Below are positions 43,806 through 52,167 of a DNA stretch of 64,000 bases, one piece after another. The DNA comes from Streptomyces sp. NBRC 110028 (lineage in GTDB: Bacteria > Actinomycetota > Actinomycetes > Streptomycetales > Streptomycetaceae). The first letter of the stretch is position 1; every line of letters starts with the position of its first letter. The translations under genes were made by a program, and so were the position numbers. Under the pieces are notes generated by a model. It saw only the letters and a list, made by a program, of their open reading frames with translations. It was not told where the DNA came from and searched no databases. Where the stretch lies: NCBI RefSeq assembly GCF_001417735.1, contig NZ_BBUZ01000023.1, positions 1 through 64,000 of the forward strand. The letters run 5' to 3'.

Positions 43806-44228
43806 GTGAGCCCGATGAGCCAGGCGGCGCAGAACCTGAACTGGTTGATCACCAACTTCGTGGACAACACCCCCGGGGTGTCCCACACCGTGGTGGTCTC
43901 CGCCGACGGACTCCTTCTGGCGATGTCCGAAGGCTTCCCCCGTGACCGAGCCGATCAACTGGCGGCGGTCGCCTCCGGCCTGACCTCGCTCACCGCCGGA
44001 GCCTCCCGCATCTTCGAAGGCGGCGCGGTCAACCAGACCGTCGTCGAAATGGAACGAGGCTTCCTCTTCATCATGTCCATCTCCGACGGCTCCTCCCTCG
44101 CCGTACTCGCCCACCCGGAGTGCGACATCGGCCTCGTCGGCTACGAGATGGCCCTGCTCGTCGATCGCGCGGGCAACGTCCTCACCCCCGACCTGCGCGC
44201 GGAATTGCAAGGCAGTCTTCTCAACTAG
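43806..44228 (+). CDS. cvnB2: Roadblock/LC7 protein CvnB2
   Basis: A 140-residue roadblock/LC7 protein, nearly identical to CvnB1 (differences seen: TTGAS to TAGAS, GGTVN to GGAVN, GTVLT to GNVLT). The GTG start at 43806 sits one base after the cvnA2 stop, with AGGAG upstream. The strong DNA identity with cvnB1, unlike the flanking cvnA genes, suggests conversion between the copies. It likely partners CvnD2, but with such identity could also partner CvnD1. Confidence 0.95.
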   Translation: MSPMSQAAQNLNWLITNFVDNTPGVSHTVVVSADGLLLAMSEGFPRDRADQLAAVASGLTSLTAGASRIFEGGAVNQTVVEMERGFLFIMSISDGSSLAVLAHPECDIGLVGYEMALLVDRAGNVLTPDLRAELQGSLLN

Positions 44229-44246
44229 CAAACATGGAGTGCGTTT

Positions 44247-44278
44247 CGCGCCACCGCGCCATAGGGTGCGGTGGCGCG
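44247..44278. other. Hairpin between cvnB2 and cvnC2
   Basis: Arms CGCGCCACCGC (44247-44257) and GCGGTGGCGCG (44268-44278) form a perfect 11-base stem with a ten-base loop, 18 bases after the cvnB2 stop. There is no U tract, and cvnC2 continues downstream, so it may be a partial terminator or RNA-processing site. Confidence 0.7.
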
Positions 44279-44315
44279 ACCGGCCGACAGGCACGTTGGA
44301 GTTGGAGGAGGAAAC

Positions 44316-44990
44316 GTGGCAACGCCCCCTAGCGGATATCCGTACGGCCATGGGCAGCCGTCCGAACCGCGCGGAGAAGCCCCGATGAAGCGCTTCAACT
44401 TCCCCTCCGCACCGAGCCGCCAGGCCCGCTCCCCGTACCCGGGCGAACCGTCCCCGGAGTACCCCGGCGAGCAGCCCCAGGAGCCGATGCCCCCGCAGCC
44501 CTGGGCCCCACAGGGCCAGCAGGACCTCTACGCGCCTTCCTACGCGCCTCCCGAGAGTCCTATGTACGAACCACCGCAGCCACCCCGCATCCAGCCCGTA
44601 CAGCCACCTCAGCGCCTCGCTCCGGAACCTTCCCCGACGGGAGGCGCGCATAACCCCCTGGTGCGCCCGTACGCCATGACCGGGGGCCGGACCCGGCCCC
44701 GGTACCAGCTCGCCATCGAGGCACTGGTACACACCACGGCCGATCCCACCCAGCTCCAGGGCCAATTGCCCGAGCACCAGCGGATCTGCCACCTGTGCCG
44801 CGAGATCAAGTCGGTCGCCGAGATCTCCGCACTGCTCACCATCCCCCTCGGCGTCGCCCGAATCCTCGTAGCCGACCTGGCTGAGGCCGGGCTCGTCGCC
44901 ATTCACCAGCCCGGCGGCGACGAGTCCGCCGGCGGCCAGCCTGACGTGACACTGCTCGAAAGGGTGCTCAGTGGACTTCGCAAGCTCTAG
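44316..44990 (+). CDS. cvnC2: DUF742 protein CvnC2
   Basis: A 224-residue DUF742 protein. Its C-terminal 120 residues match CvnC1 closely (PLVRPYAMTGGRTRPRYQLA, EHQRICHLCREIKSVAEISA), while the N-terminal 105 residues are a Pro/Gln/Tyr-rich disordered extension that CvnC1 lacks. The GTG start at 44316 follows a strong GGAGGAGG site. The end overlaps cvnD2 by 20 bases, as in conservon 1. Confidence 0.95.
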   Translation: MATPPSGYPYGHGQPSEPRGEAPMKRFNFPSAPSRQARSPYPGEPSPEYPGEQPQEPMPPQPWAPQGQQDLYAPSYAPPESPMYEPPQPPRIQPVQPPQRLAPEPSPTGGAHNPLVRPYAMTGGRTRPRYQLAIEALVHTTADPTQLQGQLPEHQRICHLCREIKSVAEISALLTIPLGVARILVADLAEAGLVAIHQPGGDESAGGQPDVTLLERVLSGLRKL

Positions 44991-45549
44991 CGGTGCAGCC
45001 CGCTCCACCACCTCCGCGAAGATCGTGGTGGCGGGCGGCTTCGGCGTGGGCAAGACCACGTTCGTCGGCGCGGTCTCGGAGATCAACCCGCTGCGTACCG
45101 AAGCCGTGATGACCTCCGCCTCCGCGGGGATCGACGATCTCACCCACGCGCCGGACAAGACCACCACCACGGTGGCCATGGACTTCGGCCGCATCACGCT
45201 CGACCAGGACCTGATCCTGTACCTGTTCGGCACCCCCGGACAGGACCGGTTCTGGTTCATGTGGGACGACCTGGTCCGCGGCGCCATCGGCGCCGTCGTC
45301 CTCGTCGACACCCGCCGCCTCGCCGACTGCTTCCCCGCCGTCGACTACTTCGAGAACTCCGGACTGCCCTTCGTCATCGCCCTCAACGGCTTCGACGGAC
45401 ACCAGCCCTACAGTCCCGAAGAGGTCCGCGAGGCCCTGCAGATCGGCCCCGACGCGCCGATCATCATCACCGACGCTCGCCACCGCAGCGAGGCCAAGAG
45501 CGCGCTGATCACGCTGGTCGAGCACGCGCTGATGGCCCGGCTGCGTTAG
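44971..45549 (+). CDS. cvnD2: Ras-like GTPase CvnD2
   Basis: A 192-residue small GTPase with the same motifs as CvnD1 (P-loop GGFGVGKTTFVG, switch II FGTPGQDRFWFMW, ALNGFDGHQP). The DNA from about 45240 to 45392 is identical to the matching part of cvnD1. It closes conservon 2. Two very long perfect palindromes directly downstream probably terminate transcription. Confidence 0.96.
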   Translation: MDFASSSGAARSTTSAKIVVAGGFGVGKTTFVGAVSEINPLRTEAVMTSASAGIDDLTHAPDKTTTTVAMDFGRITLDQDLILYLFGTPGQDRFWFMWDDLVRGAIGAVVLVDTRRLADCFPAVDYFENSGLPFVIALNGFDGHQPYSPEEVREALQIGPDAPIIITDARHRSEAKSALITLVEHALMARLR

Positions 45550-45552
45550 GGT

Positions 45553-45600
45553 GTCCGGTTCGGTTCCCGCGGGCCCCGGCCCGCGGGAACCGAACCGGAC
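45553..45600. terminator. 23-base-stem perfect palindrome after cvnD2
   Basis: Arms at 45553-45575 and 45578-45600 are perfect reverse complements over 23 bases, with only two bases between them; the arm begins GTCCGGTTCGGTTCCCG. It starts four bases after the cvnD2 stop. The stem is unusually long for a terminator. Confidence 0.85.
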
Positions 45601-45614
45601 CGCCGGTGCCGGAT

Positions 45615-45659
45615 ACGCGAAATCCCCCGCCCTCCATCGGAGGGCGGGGGATTTCGCGT
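45615..45659. terminator. 21-base-stem terminator between cvnD2 and accE
   Basis: Arms at 45615-45635 and 45639-45659 pair perfectly over 21 bases around the loop ATC; the arm begins ACGCGAAATCCCCCGCCC. It lies 15 bases after the previous palindrome and 17 bases before the accE stop on the opposite strand, so it is a bidirectional terminator for the convergent operons. Confidence 0.92.
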
Positions 45660-45676
45660 GCGTCGGGCGGGGCGCG

Positions 45677-45919
45677 TCAGCCCTGCCAGCTGTGCGGCGC
45701 GCTGAACGCCGGGCGGCGCTCCAGACGGCGCCAGCGCGCGGCGCTGCGGCGCGGGCGGGCCTCGGCGCCGTCACGGGAGTGACCGGCGGTGGCGGCGGCG
45801 CGGGCGAGCAGCACCGCGGTGACGGCGGCCAGCTCCTCGGCGTCGGCGTGGCCCTTCTCGACCCGGACCAGGGTGGCGGCCGCCGAGGCGGGGCCGGCGA
45901 TGTCGGTGGGCGTGCTCAC
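45677..45919 (-). CDS. accE: Acyl-CoA carboxylase epsilon subunit
   Basis: An 80-residue subunit of the actinobacterial acyl-CoA carboxylase. The sequence is of low similarity between species, but the pattern is right: a helical core (VRVEKGHADAEELAAVTAVLLARAAA) and a basic C-terminus ending in SAPHSWQG, with the Trp seen in AccE/PccE. It lies 24 bases downstream of accB on the same strand, as expected for the subunit that stimulates the beta subunit. GTG start at 45917-45919. Confidence 0.9.
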   Translation of the reverse strand: MSTPTDIAGPASAAATLVRVEKGHADAEELAAVTAVLLARAAATAGHSRDGAEARPRRSAARWRRLERRPAFSAPHSWQG

Positions 45920-45943
45920 GGTGTGTTCGTCTCCCTCGTGGCG

Positions 45944-47527
45944 TTACTGCGGCGGGTTGCCGTGCTTGCGGGACGGCAGGTCGGCGTGCTTGTCGCGCAG
46001 CATCGCCAGGGACCGGATGAGGACCTCACGGGTTTCGGACGGGTCGATGACGTCGTCCACCAGGCCCCGCTCGGCCGCGTAATAGGGGTGCATCAGCTCG
46101 GACTTGTACTCCTTGACCATGCGCGCGCGCATGGCCTCGGGGTCGTCCGCGTCGGCGATCTGACGGCGGAAGATCACGTTGGCGGCGCCCTCGGCGCCCA
46201 TCACCGCGATCTCGTTGGTCGGCCAGGCGTAGGTCAGGTCGGCGCCGATGGACTGGGAGTCCATGACGATGTACGCGCCGCCGTACGCCTTGCGCAGGAT
46301 GACCGAGATCCGCGGCACGGTCGCGTTGCAGTACGCGTACAGCATCTTGGCGCCGTGCCGGATGATCCCGCCGTGCTCCTGGTCGACGCCGGGCAGGAAG
46401 CCGGGCACGTCCAGGAAGGTGATCAGCGGGATGTTGAACGCGTCGCACATCTGGATGAAGCGCGCGGACTTCTCCGACGCCTCGATGTCCAGCACCCCGG
46501 CCAGCGACTGCGGCTGGTTGGCGATGATGCCCACCACCTGGCCGTCGAGCCGGGTCAGCGCGCAGATGATGTTGGTCGCCCAGCGCTCGTGGACCTCCAG
46601 GTACTCGCCGTCGTCGACGATCTCCTCGATGACCTTGCGCATGTCGTACGGGCGGTTGCCGTCGGCCGGGACGAGGTCGAGCAGCGCCTCGCCGCGCCGG
46701 GCGGCCGGGTCGTCGGACTCGACGGTCGGCGGGTTCTCCCGGTTGTTCTGCGGCAGCAGCGAGAGGAGGTAGCGCACCTCCTCCAGGCAGGTCTCCTCGT
46801 CGTCGTACGCGAAGTGGCACACGCCCGAGGTCTCGGCGTGCACGTCCGCGCCGCCCAGACCGTTCTGGCTGACCTTCTCCCCGGTCACCGCCTGGACCAC
46901 ATCGGGTCCGGTGATGAACATCTGGGACGTCTCGCGGACCATGAACACGAAGTCCGTGAGCGCCGGGGAGTAGGCGGCGCCACCGGCGCACGGGCCGAGC
47001 ATCACGCTGATCTGCGGGATGACGCCGGACGCCTTGGTGTTGCGCTGGAAGATGCCGCCGTAGCCCGCGAGCGCCGAGACGCCCTCCTGGATACGGGCCC
47101 CCGCGCCGTCGTTGAGGGACACCAGCGGCGCCCCGGCCGAGATGGCCATGTCCATGATCTTGTGGATCTTGGTGGCGTGGGCCTCGCCCAGCGCCCCGCC
47201 GAAGATCCGGAAGTCGTGTGCGTAAACGAACACCGTCCGCCCGTGGACGGTCCCCCAGCCGGTGACGACCCCGTCGGTGTAGGGCTTCTTGGCCTCGAGC
47301 CCGAATCCGGTCGCGCGGTGCCGCCGCAGCGGCTCCACCTCGTTGAAGGACCCCTCGTCCAGCAGGAGATCGATCCGCTCGCGAGCCGTCAGCTTGCCCT
47401 TGGCCTTCTGGGCCTCGGTCGCCCGCTCGCTCGGGCCGCGCCGAGCCTGCTCGCGGATCGCGTGCAGCTCGGCGACGCGCCCGCGGACGTCACTCGCCTC
47501 TTCGGGCGCACCTTCGAGATTGGTCAT
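45944..47527 (-). CDS. accB: Acetyl-CoA carboxylase beta subunit AccB
   Basis: A 527-residue carboxyltransferase subunit that transfers carboxyl groups from biotin to acetyl-CoA (and propionyl-CoA), supplying malonyl-CoA. Oxyanion-hole motifs are GAGARIQEG and GGAYIVMDS. Residue 420 in GGAYI is Ile; in S. coelicolor the Ile/Asp choice at this position separates acetyl-accepting AccB from propionyl-specific PccB, so this is the AccB type. The ATG at 47525-47527 gives the expected length; the longer frame is spurious. It partners a separately encoded biotin subunit (AccA) and AccE. Confidence 0.96.
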   Translation of the reverse strand: MTNLEGAPEEASDVRGRVAELHAIREQARRGPSERATEAQKAKGKLTARERIDLLLDEGSFNEVEPLRRHRATGFGLEAKKPYTDGVVTGWGTVHGRTVFVYAHDFRIFGGALGEAHATKIHKIMDMAISAGAPLVSLNDGAGARIQEGVSALAGYGGIFQRNTKASGVIPQISVMLGPCAGGAAYSPALTDFVFMVRETSQMFITGPDVVQAVTGEKVSQNGLGGADVHAETSGVCHFAYDDEETCLEEVRYLLSLLPQNNRENPPTVESDDPAARRGEALLDLVPADGNRPYDMRKVIEEIVDDGEYLEVHERWATNIICALTRLDGQVVGIIANQPQSLAGVLDIEASEKSARFIQMCDAFNIPLITFLDVPGFLPGVDQEHGGIIRHGAKMLYAYCNATVPRISVILRKAYGGAYIVMDSQSIGADLTYAWPTNEIAVMGAEGAANVIFRRQIADADDPEAMRARMVKEYKSELMHPYYAAERGLVDDVIDPSETREVLIRSLAMLRDKHADLPSRKHGNPPQ

Positions 47528-47752
47528 GGAACGACGGTACGTTCCCGGGCCCCCGGAAACGCATGTCAATTCCATACAACGTCGGGCCCGTTTTCGTGGG
47601 CAGGCGGAACAGAACTGGACAGCGGATTTCCCCTTACCCGTGACCCCCAAGGGTGAGGAGCGCTGTCGGCACCCCACAATCCTATGGGCGACGCACCGTG
47701 ACCAGTGGGGCCCGATCACCCGGATGGTCGGCACCCGCCGGGCCCATCGGGT

Positions 47753-50143
47753 CTAGAGCGCGATCTCGCAGCGGTGGGTGGCGCAGGCCGTGCCGGGGGT
47801 GACGCGCAGCCGCAGCGCGCCGCCGGTGGCCAGCACCTCGACCGTGGCGTCATGGGCCCGCACGTCGCGCACCGGGTGCGCCCACAGGACGTCGAACGGT
47901 TCACCGGTCCGGGGCGGCTCGGCGACGGCGAGGTGCGCGGTGTGCCGGCCGGTACGGCGCAGCAGCACGCTCGCGGGGGCGCTCGCGGTGAGCGGACCGG
48001 CCGTACCCGGGGTCCAGAAGTTCGCGGCCGTGACGCCGAGCGACGGGATGGTGATGGCCTGCCGGGCGCCCGAGTTGGCGAGCACGGTCAGCCAGCGGCG
48101 GTCGGCGGCGCGGGCGGCAGTTACGGCCGGGCCCGCGCCCGGCATCAGGAGGTAGGCGTAGTCCGCGCCGTCGGGGTCGGTGCCGTGGTCGTACCAGAGG
48201 GTGAGGTAGCGGCGGGTGATCGGTTCCGGGGAGCCGCCGGTGTTGATGTCCCGCCAGGAGCCGGTGCGGGCCTCGCGGCGCGTGCGGAGGGTGGCGCCAC
48301 CGGGGAAGACATAGCCGCCGTGCCCGGCCAGATGCGCCCAGCGCGCCCGGGTATGGGTGCGGGTCCGCTCCGGTGCGGCGGGCCGGGGGAGCCCGTCGAC
48401 GGTGAGGGTGGGGGTGCCGTCGGCGCCGAGGGCGCGGTTGTCGACGACGGTGACGACGGGGGCGCCGTCGCGGGCGGTGATGTCCGCGCCGAGGCAGACG
48501 ATCGCGTCGGCCACGCAGAACCAGGACTTCTTGGCGCGCAGGGTGGAGCCGAGGCCGCGCAGGTCCTGGCCGATGGCGGCGAACTCGCCGTCGGTGGTGC
48601 CGCCGACCCAGCGCGCGGCGGGTTTGGGCTCGCCCCAGCCGCCGCCCTCGTTGTCGGCCAGCGGCCGGGCGGAGGCGGTGGTTCCGGGCAGCCGGTAGGG
48701 GTCGACGGTGGGCCAGAAGCCGTCCGTGTACTGGGTCGCGGTGTCGCCCCCGGCCCACCAGGACAGCATTCCGGCGCCGGTGTGCCAGCCGCGCGGGTGC
48801 TCGCCGTTGCCGTTCTCGTAGTACGCGATCCGGTCCGAGGCCATGGCCAGGGCGGCGGTCCAGCCGGGGCGCCGGTGGACGGCCCGGTCCATGGCGGGGA
48901 ACAGCCGGTGGCCCACGGGTTCGGGCAGCGCCGGTCCTGGCTCCTTCGCCACGGCCTCCAGCCGGGCCAGGTCGGCGACGCCGAACTGCGGGTCGGTCAG
49001 CACGGGGTTGCTGGTGTCGCGTTCGATCCAGCCCCTGACCATGCCGTTCCAGCGCTTCCGCGCGGCGTCGTCCGCGCCCGCGCCGAGCAGGGCGATGGCG
49101 GCGAGGAGCAGATGGCCTCGCTGGTGGTCGCTCTGGGTGATGCCGCGTGGATCGTCTCTCTGGACGCCGCGGCTGACGGCCCGGCCGGAGACGCCGTCCA
49201 TCATCAGCCCGTCGTGCAGCAGGGGTGCGTACGCGTGCTCGACGCTGTCCAGGACGATCCGCCGGTTCGGGTCGGTGACCTCCCACTCCGACCCGGCCAG
49301 CAGGGCGAAGAGCCGGCCGAGGCCGTCGAGCAGGACATAGCCGTAGGTGCCGGAGTAGGCGACCCAGGTGTGCTGGATGAACGATCCGTCGGCGTAGAGC
49401 CCGTCGCCCTTCGTCACGTACGGGAAGACGGGCGAGAGCGCGTCCCGGGCGAGCGCGACCTTGGCGGGCGCCGCGCCGAGGATGCCGCGCAGGGCCACGA
49501 CGCGGCACAGGTCGACGCGGTTGGCGCCGGTGCTGGTGCCGGTGTAGTCGCCGAGCATGGTGTCGGGGACGAAGTGGTCGACGGCGGCCAGAGCGCGCTC
49601 CCGCCGCTCGTCGCCGAGCCGGTCGTACAGGATCGCGAGGGTGTCCAGGAGCAGCCGGGGGCTGCCGATCTGCCACTCCCACCAGTTGCCGTAGCGGGTG
49701 GTGGCGGGGTGGTAGACGGTGGCGTCGAGGTGGTCGATGCCGCGGGCGATGTCGTCGGCGAGACCGGGGTCGCCGGTGAGGCCGGTGCCGGGCTGGGCGT
49801 ACGCCTGGGCCATGGTGTTCAGCCGGGCGTAGCTCTGGGTGATCCCGGCGGGCGGGTCGAAGGGCTGGTCGGGCCAGAGCGAGGCGGCGGCGGGCGCCAT
49901 GGCGGCGCGGAACCGGGTGGCCAGGCGGCCGGTCTCGGCCAGGCGGGAGGCGTACGGCTCGGCGGCGGGATCGTAGCCGGTGCCGAGCGTGAGGTCGGTC
50001 CAGCGGCGGCGCAGGGCGGCGAAGTCCGGCCCGGCGGCACCGGCCGCGTGGGCGGGCGGGGCGAGGGCGGGGCATAACGCCCCGGTGGCGGCCACGGCCA
50101 GGAAGCCCCGCCGGGACCAGGGGCCGATCGGACGCGCCGGCAT
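47753..50143 (-). CDS. Tat-exported polysaccharide lyase family 8
   Basis: A 796-residue secreted lyase of the hyaluronate/chondroitin/xanthan lyase family. The N-terminus has a Tat signal (SRRGFLAVAATGALC). The alpha/alpha toroid has the active-site elements NWWEWQIGSPR (Asn), DGSFIQHTWVAYSGTYGYV (His and Tyr), and GEHPRGWHTGAGMLSWW, followed by the beta-sandwich C-terminal domains. The substrate is not decided by sequence here. ATG 50143 has AGGAGGTCCC upstream. It lies between accB and cimA on the same strand, with accB starting 226 bases downstream. Confidence 0.93.
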   Translation of the reverse strand: MPARPIGPWSRRGFLAVAATGALCPALAPPAHAAGAAGPDFAALRRRWTDLTLGTGYDPAAEPYASRLAETGRLATRFRAAMAPAAASLWPDQPFDPPAGITQSYARLNTMAQAYAQPGTGLTGDPGLADDIARGIDHLDATVYHPATTRYGNWWEWQIGSPRLLLDTLAILYDRLGDERRERALAAVDHFVPDTMLGDYTGTSTGANRVDLCRVVALRGILGAAPAKVALARDALSPVFPYVTKGDGLYADGSFIQHTWVAYSGTYGYVLLDGLGRLFALLAGSEWEVTDPNRRIVLDSVEHAYAPLLHDGLMMDGVSGRAVSRGVQRDDPRGITQSDHQRGHLLLAAIALLGAGADDAARKRWNGMVRGWIERDTSNPVLTDPQFGVADLARLEAVAKEPGPALPEPVGHRLFPAMDRAVHRRPGWTAALAMASDRIAYYENGNGEHPRGWHTGAGMLSWWAGGDTATQYTDGFWPTVDPYRLPGTTASARPLADNEGGGWGEPKPAARWVGGTTDGEFAAIGQDLRGLGSTLRAKKSWFCVADAIVCLGADITARDGAPVVTVVDNRALGADGTPTLTVDGLPRPAAPERTRTHTRARWAHLAGHGGYVFPGGATLRTRREARTGSWRDINTGGSPEPITRRYLTLWYDHGTDPDGADYAYLLMPGAGPAVTAARAADRRWLTVLANSGARQAITIPSLGVTAANFWTPGTAGPLTASAPASVLLRRTGRHTAHLAVAEPPRTGEPFDVLWAHPVRDVRAHDATVEVLATGGALRLRVTPGTACATHRCEIAL

Positions 50144-50242
50144 GGGACCTCCTGCGGTGGGCGGACCTGCTGCGGGAACCCGGGCAGCTTCGATGATGCC
50201 CGGGTTCACCACCTTCCATACGGCCCGCGCCGCCGAAGCCCG

Positions 50243-51841
50243 CTATTCCTGCGGCTCCACCCCGGCCCGCAGCAGCCCGTACGCGTAGGCGTCGTCCAGC
50301 GCCTGCCAGGAGGCGTCGATCACGTTCTCGGCGACGCCGACCGTGGACCACTCCCCCTGTCCGTCCGTGGTCGAGACGAGCACCCGGGTCGTGGACTCGG
50401 TGCCGTGCTTGCCCTCCAGGATGCGGACCTTGTAGTCCACCAGCTCCATCTTGGCCAGCTGCGGATAGATCCGCTCCAGGCCCACGCGCAGCGCCTTGTC
50501 CAGCGCGTTGACCGGGCCGTTGCCCTCCGCCGTGGCGACGATGCGCTCGCCCTTGGCCCACAGCTTCACGGTCGCCTCGTTGGCGTGGGTGCCGTCCGGG
50601 CGGGTCTCGACGATCGCGCGCCAGGACTCGACCCGGAAGTAGCGGCGGGTCCGGCCCTCGGCCTCCGCGCGCAGCAGCAGCTCGAACGAGGCGTCGGCGG
50701 CCTCGTACGTGTACCCCGCCAGCTCGCGCTCCTTGACCCGCTCGACCACCCGCCCCACCAGCGCCCGGTCACCGCCGAGGTCGACGCCCAGCTCCTTGCC
50801 CTTCAGCTCGATCGAGGCGCGGCCCGCCATGTCGGAGACCAGCATGCGCATCGTGTTGCCGACCCGCTCGGGGTCGATGTGCTGGTACAGATCCGGGTCG
50901 ACCTTGATCGCGGAGGCGTGCAGTCCGGCCTTGTGGGCGAAGGCGGAAACACCCACATAGGGCTGGTGCGTGGACGGCGTCAGATTGACGACCTCGGCGA
51001 TCGCGTGCGAGATCCGGGTCATCTCCTGCATCGCACCGGGCGGCAGCACCCGGCGGCCGTACTTCAGCTCCAGGGCGGCGACGACGGGGAACAGGTTGGC
51101 GTTGCCGACCCGCTCGCCGTAGCCGTTGGCGGTGCACTGCACGTGGGTGGCGCCCGCGTCGACCGCGGCCAGGGTGTTGGCGACGGCGCAGCCGGTGTCG
51201 TCCTGGGCGTGGATGCCCAGGCGCGCGCCGGTGTCGGCCAGGACGGTGCGGACCACGGCGTCGATCTGGCCGGGCAGCATGCCGCCGTTGGTGTCGCAGA
51301 GGATCACCACGTCGGCGCCCGCCTCGTGGGCGGCGGAGACGACCCGCTTGGCGTAGTCGGCGTTGGCGCGGTAGCCGTCGAAGAAGTGCTCGCAGTCGAG
51401 AAACACCCGGCGGCCCTGGGACCGCAGGTAGGCGACGGTGTCGCGGACCATCGCCAGGTTCTCCTCCAGCGTGGTGCGCAGGGCCAGCTCCACATGGCGG
51501 TCGTGGGACTTGGCCACCAGGGTGATCACCGGGGCACCCGAGTCCAGCAGCGCCTTGACCTGCGCGTCATCCTCGGCGCGGACGCCCGCCTTGCGGGTCG
51601 CGCCGAACGCGACGAGCTGGGCGTGCTTGAAGTCGATCTCCGCTTGGGCGCGGGCGAAGAACTCCGTGTCCCGCGGGTTCGCGCCGGGCCAGCCGCCCTC
51701 GATGAAGCCCACGCCGAAGTCGTCCAGGTGACGGGCGATGGTGAGCTTGTCGGCGACCGTCAGGTTGATGCCCTCGCGCTGCGCGCCGTCGCGCAGCGTG
51801 GTGTCGAAGACGTGGAAGCTGTCGTCGGGCCGATCCTTCAT
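50243..51841 (-). CDS. cimA: (R)-citramalate synthase
   Basis: A 532-residue enzyme of the isopropylmalate/citramalate synthase family. The catalytic signature FDTTLRDGAQREGINL, the metal ligands in GIHAQDDTGCAVANTLAAVDAG, and the C-terminal LeuA-type regulatory domain (from about residue 390) are present. CimA makes citramalate from acetyl-CoA and pyruvate for isoleucine. The length and the sequence in the first 200 residues fit CimA better than LeuA. The leader (51842-52167) has a micro-ORF with two Ile codons and a terminator, suggesting attenuation by isoleucine. ilvE lies upstream. Confidence 0.93.
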   Translation of the reverse strand: MKDRPDDSFHVFDTTLRDGAQREGINLTVADKLTIARHLDDFGVGFIEGGWPGANPRDTEFFARAQAEIDFKHAQLVAFGATRKAGVRAEDDAQVKALLDSGAPVITLVAKSHDRHVELALRTTLEENLAMVRDTVAYLRSQGRRVFLDCEHFFDGYRANADYAKRVVSAAHEAGADVVILCDTNGGMLPGQIDAVVRTVLADTGARLGIHAQDDTGCAVANTLAAVDAGATHVQCTANGYGERVGNANLFPVVAALELKYGRRVLPPGAMQEMTRISHAIAEVVNLTPSTHQPYVGVSAFAHKAGLHASAIKVDPDLYQHIDPERVGNTMRMLVSDMAGRASIELKGKELGVDLGGDRALVGRVVERVKERELAGYTYEAADASFELLLRAEAEGRTRRYFRVESWRAIVETRPDGTHANEATVKLWAKGERIVATAEGNGPVNALDKALRVGLERIYPQLAKMELVDYKVRILEGKHGTESTTRVLVSTTDGQGEWSTVGVAENVIDASWQALDDAYAYGLLRAGVEPQE

Positions 51842-51944
51842 GGTGGTCTGGCTCCTGTCGGGGTGGATCTCGGGCTACCGGAATAACCGGTTCCGCGCCC
51901 TCCTATGATCCCGCACACTCCGCCTCCGGTGGGATGGTCCGGAA

Positions 51945-51977
51945 AACGAAAAGACCCCTCGCGGGTGCGAGAGGTCT
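51945..51977 (-). terminator. U-tailed intrinsic terminator or attenuator before cimA
   Basis: On the minus strand AGACCTCTCGC (51977-51967) pairs with GCGAGGGGTCT (51962-51952), 11 pairs including one G-U, with the loop ACCC, followed by TTTTCGTTTT. A U tract is uncommon in Streptomyces. It ends 103 bases before the cimA start. It may be a plain ilvE terminator or, more interestingly, an attenuator of cimA. Confidence 0.8.
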
Positions 51978-52029
51978 GCGCGCGGGTCTGGGGCACGGTG
52001 GCCGCGCCGTACCGGGTCGTACGGGGCGA

Positions 52030-52065
52030 TCACTGCGGACCGGCGCGCCTGCTGCCAATAATCAT
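52030..52065 (-). CDS. Candidate leader peptide MIIGSRRAGPQ
   Basis: A 12-codon frame (ATG to TGA) encoding MIIGSRRAGPQ. Codons 2 and 3 are both ATT, a rare Ile codon in this very GC-rich genome, which would slow ribosomes when charged tRNA-Ile is scarce. It stops 53 bases before a terminator hairpin and about 190 bases before cimA. There is no clear ribosome site, and the ATTATT could instead be part of a -10 box, so it is a proposal. Confidence 0.4.
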   Translation of the reverse strand: MIIGSRRAGPQ

Positions 52066-52167
52066 GGCGAACGAGAGCACGGGGGCAGTCAAGCACATTC
52101 CGCCCCCGCGCTCCCGTCCGTCTCAGAATGCGAGCTATGAGCCCCCGAGAAGGCCCCGTCAACCGCC

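Larger units (their letters stand above)
51842..52167 (-). promoter_or_regulatory. 326-base cimA leader with two promoter candidates
   Basis: On the minus strand, TTGACG (52157-52162) and CATAGC (52134-52139), spaced by 17 bases, lie just after the ilvE stop and could start a leader near 52127. A second TTGACT is at 52087-52092, but its best -10 overlaps the micro-ORF. The micro-ORF (52030-52065), an internal hairpin with arms CCGTAC and GTACGG, and the terminator (51945-51977) follow in order, before the cimA start at 51841. Confidence 0.5.

Noticed and set aside
45546-45575. The sequence after cvnD2 (TAGGGTGTCCGG) as another copy of the TAGGGGGTGTC repeat
   Set aside because: Only the first ten bases resemble the repeat; the rest is the unrelated 23-base palindrome.
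52084-52092. TTGACT at 52087 as the sole cimA promoter
   Set aside because: The best -10 at normal spacing overlaps the micro-ORF start; the TTGACG/CATAGC pair near 52134-52162 has better spacing, so I kept both as candidates only.
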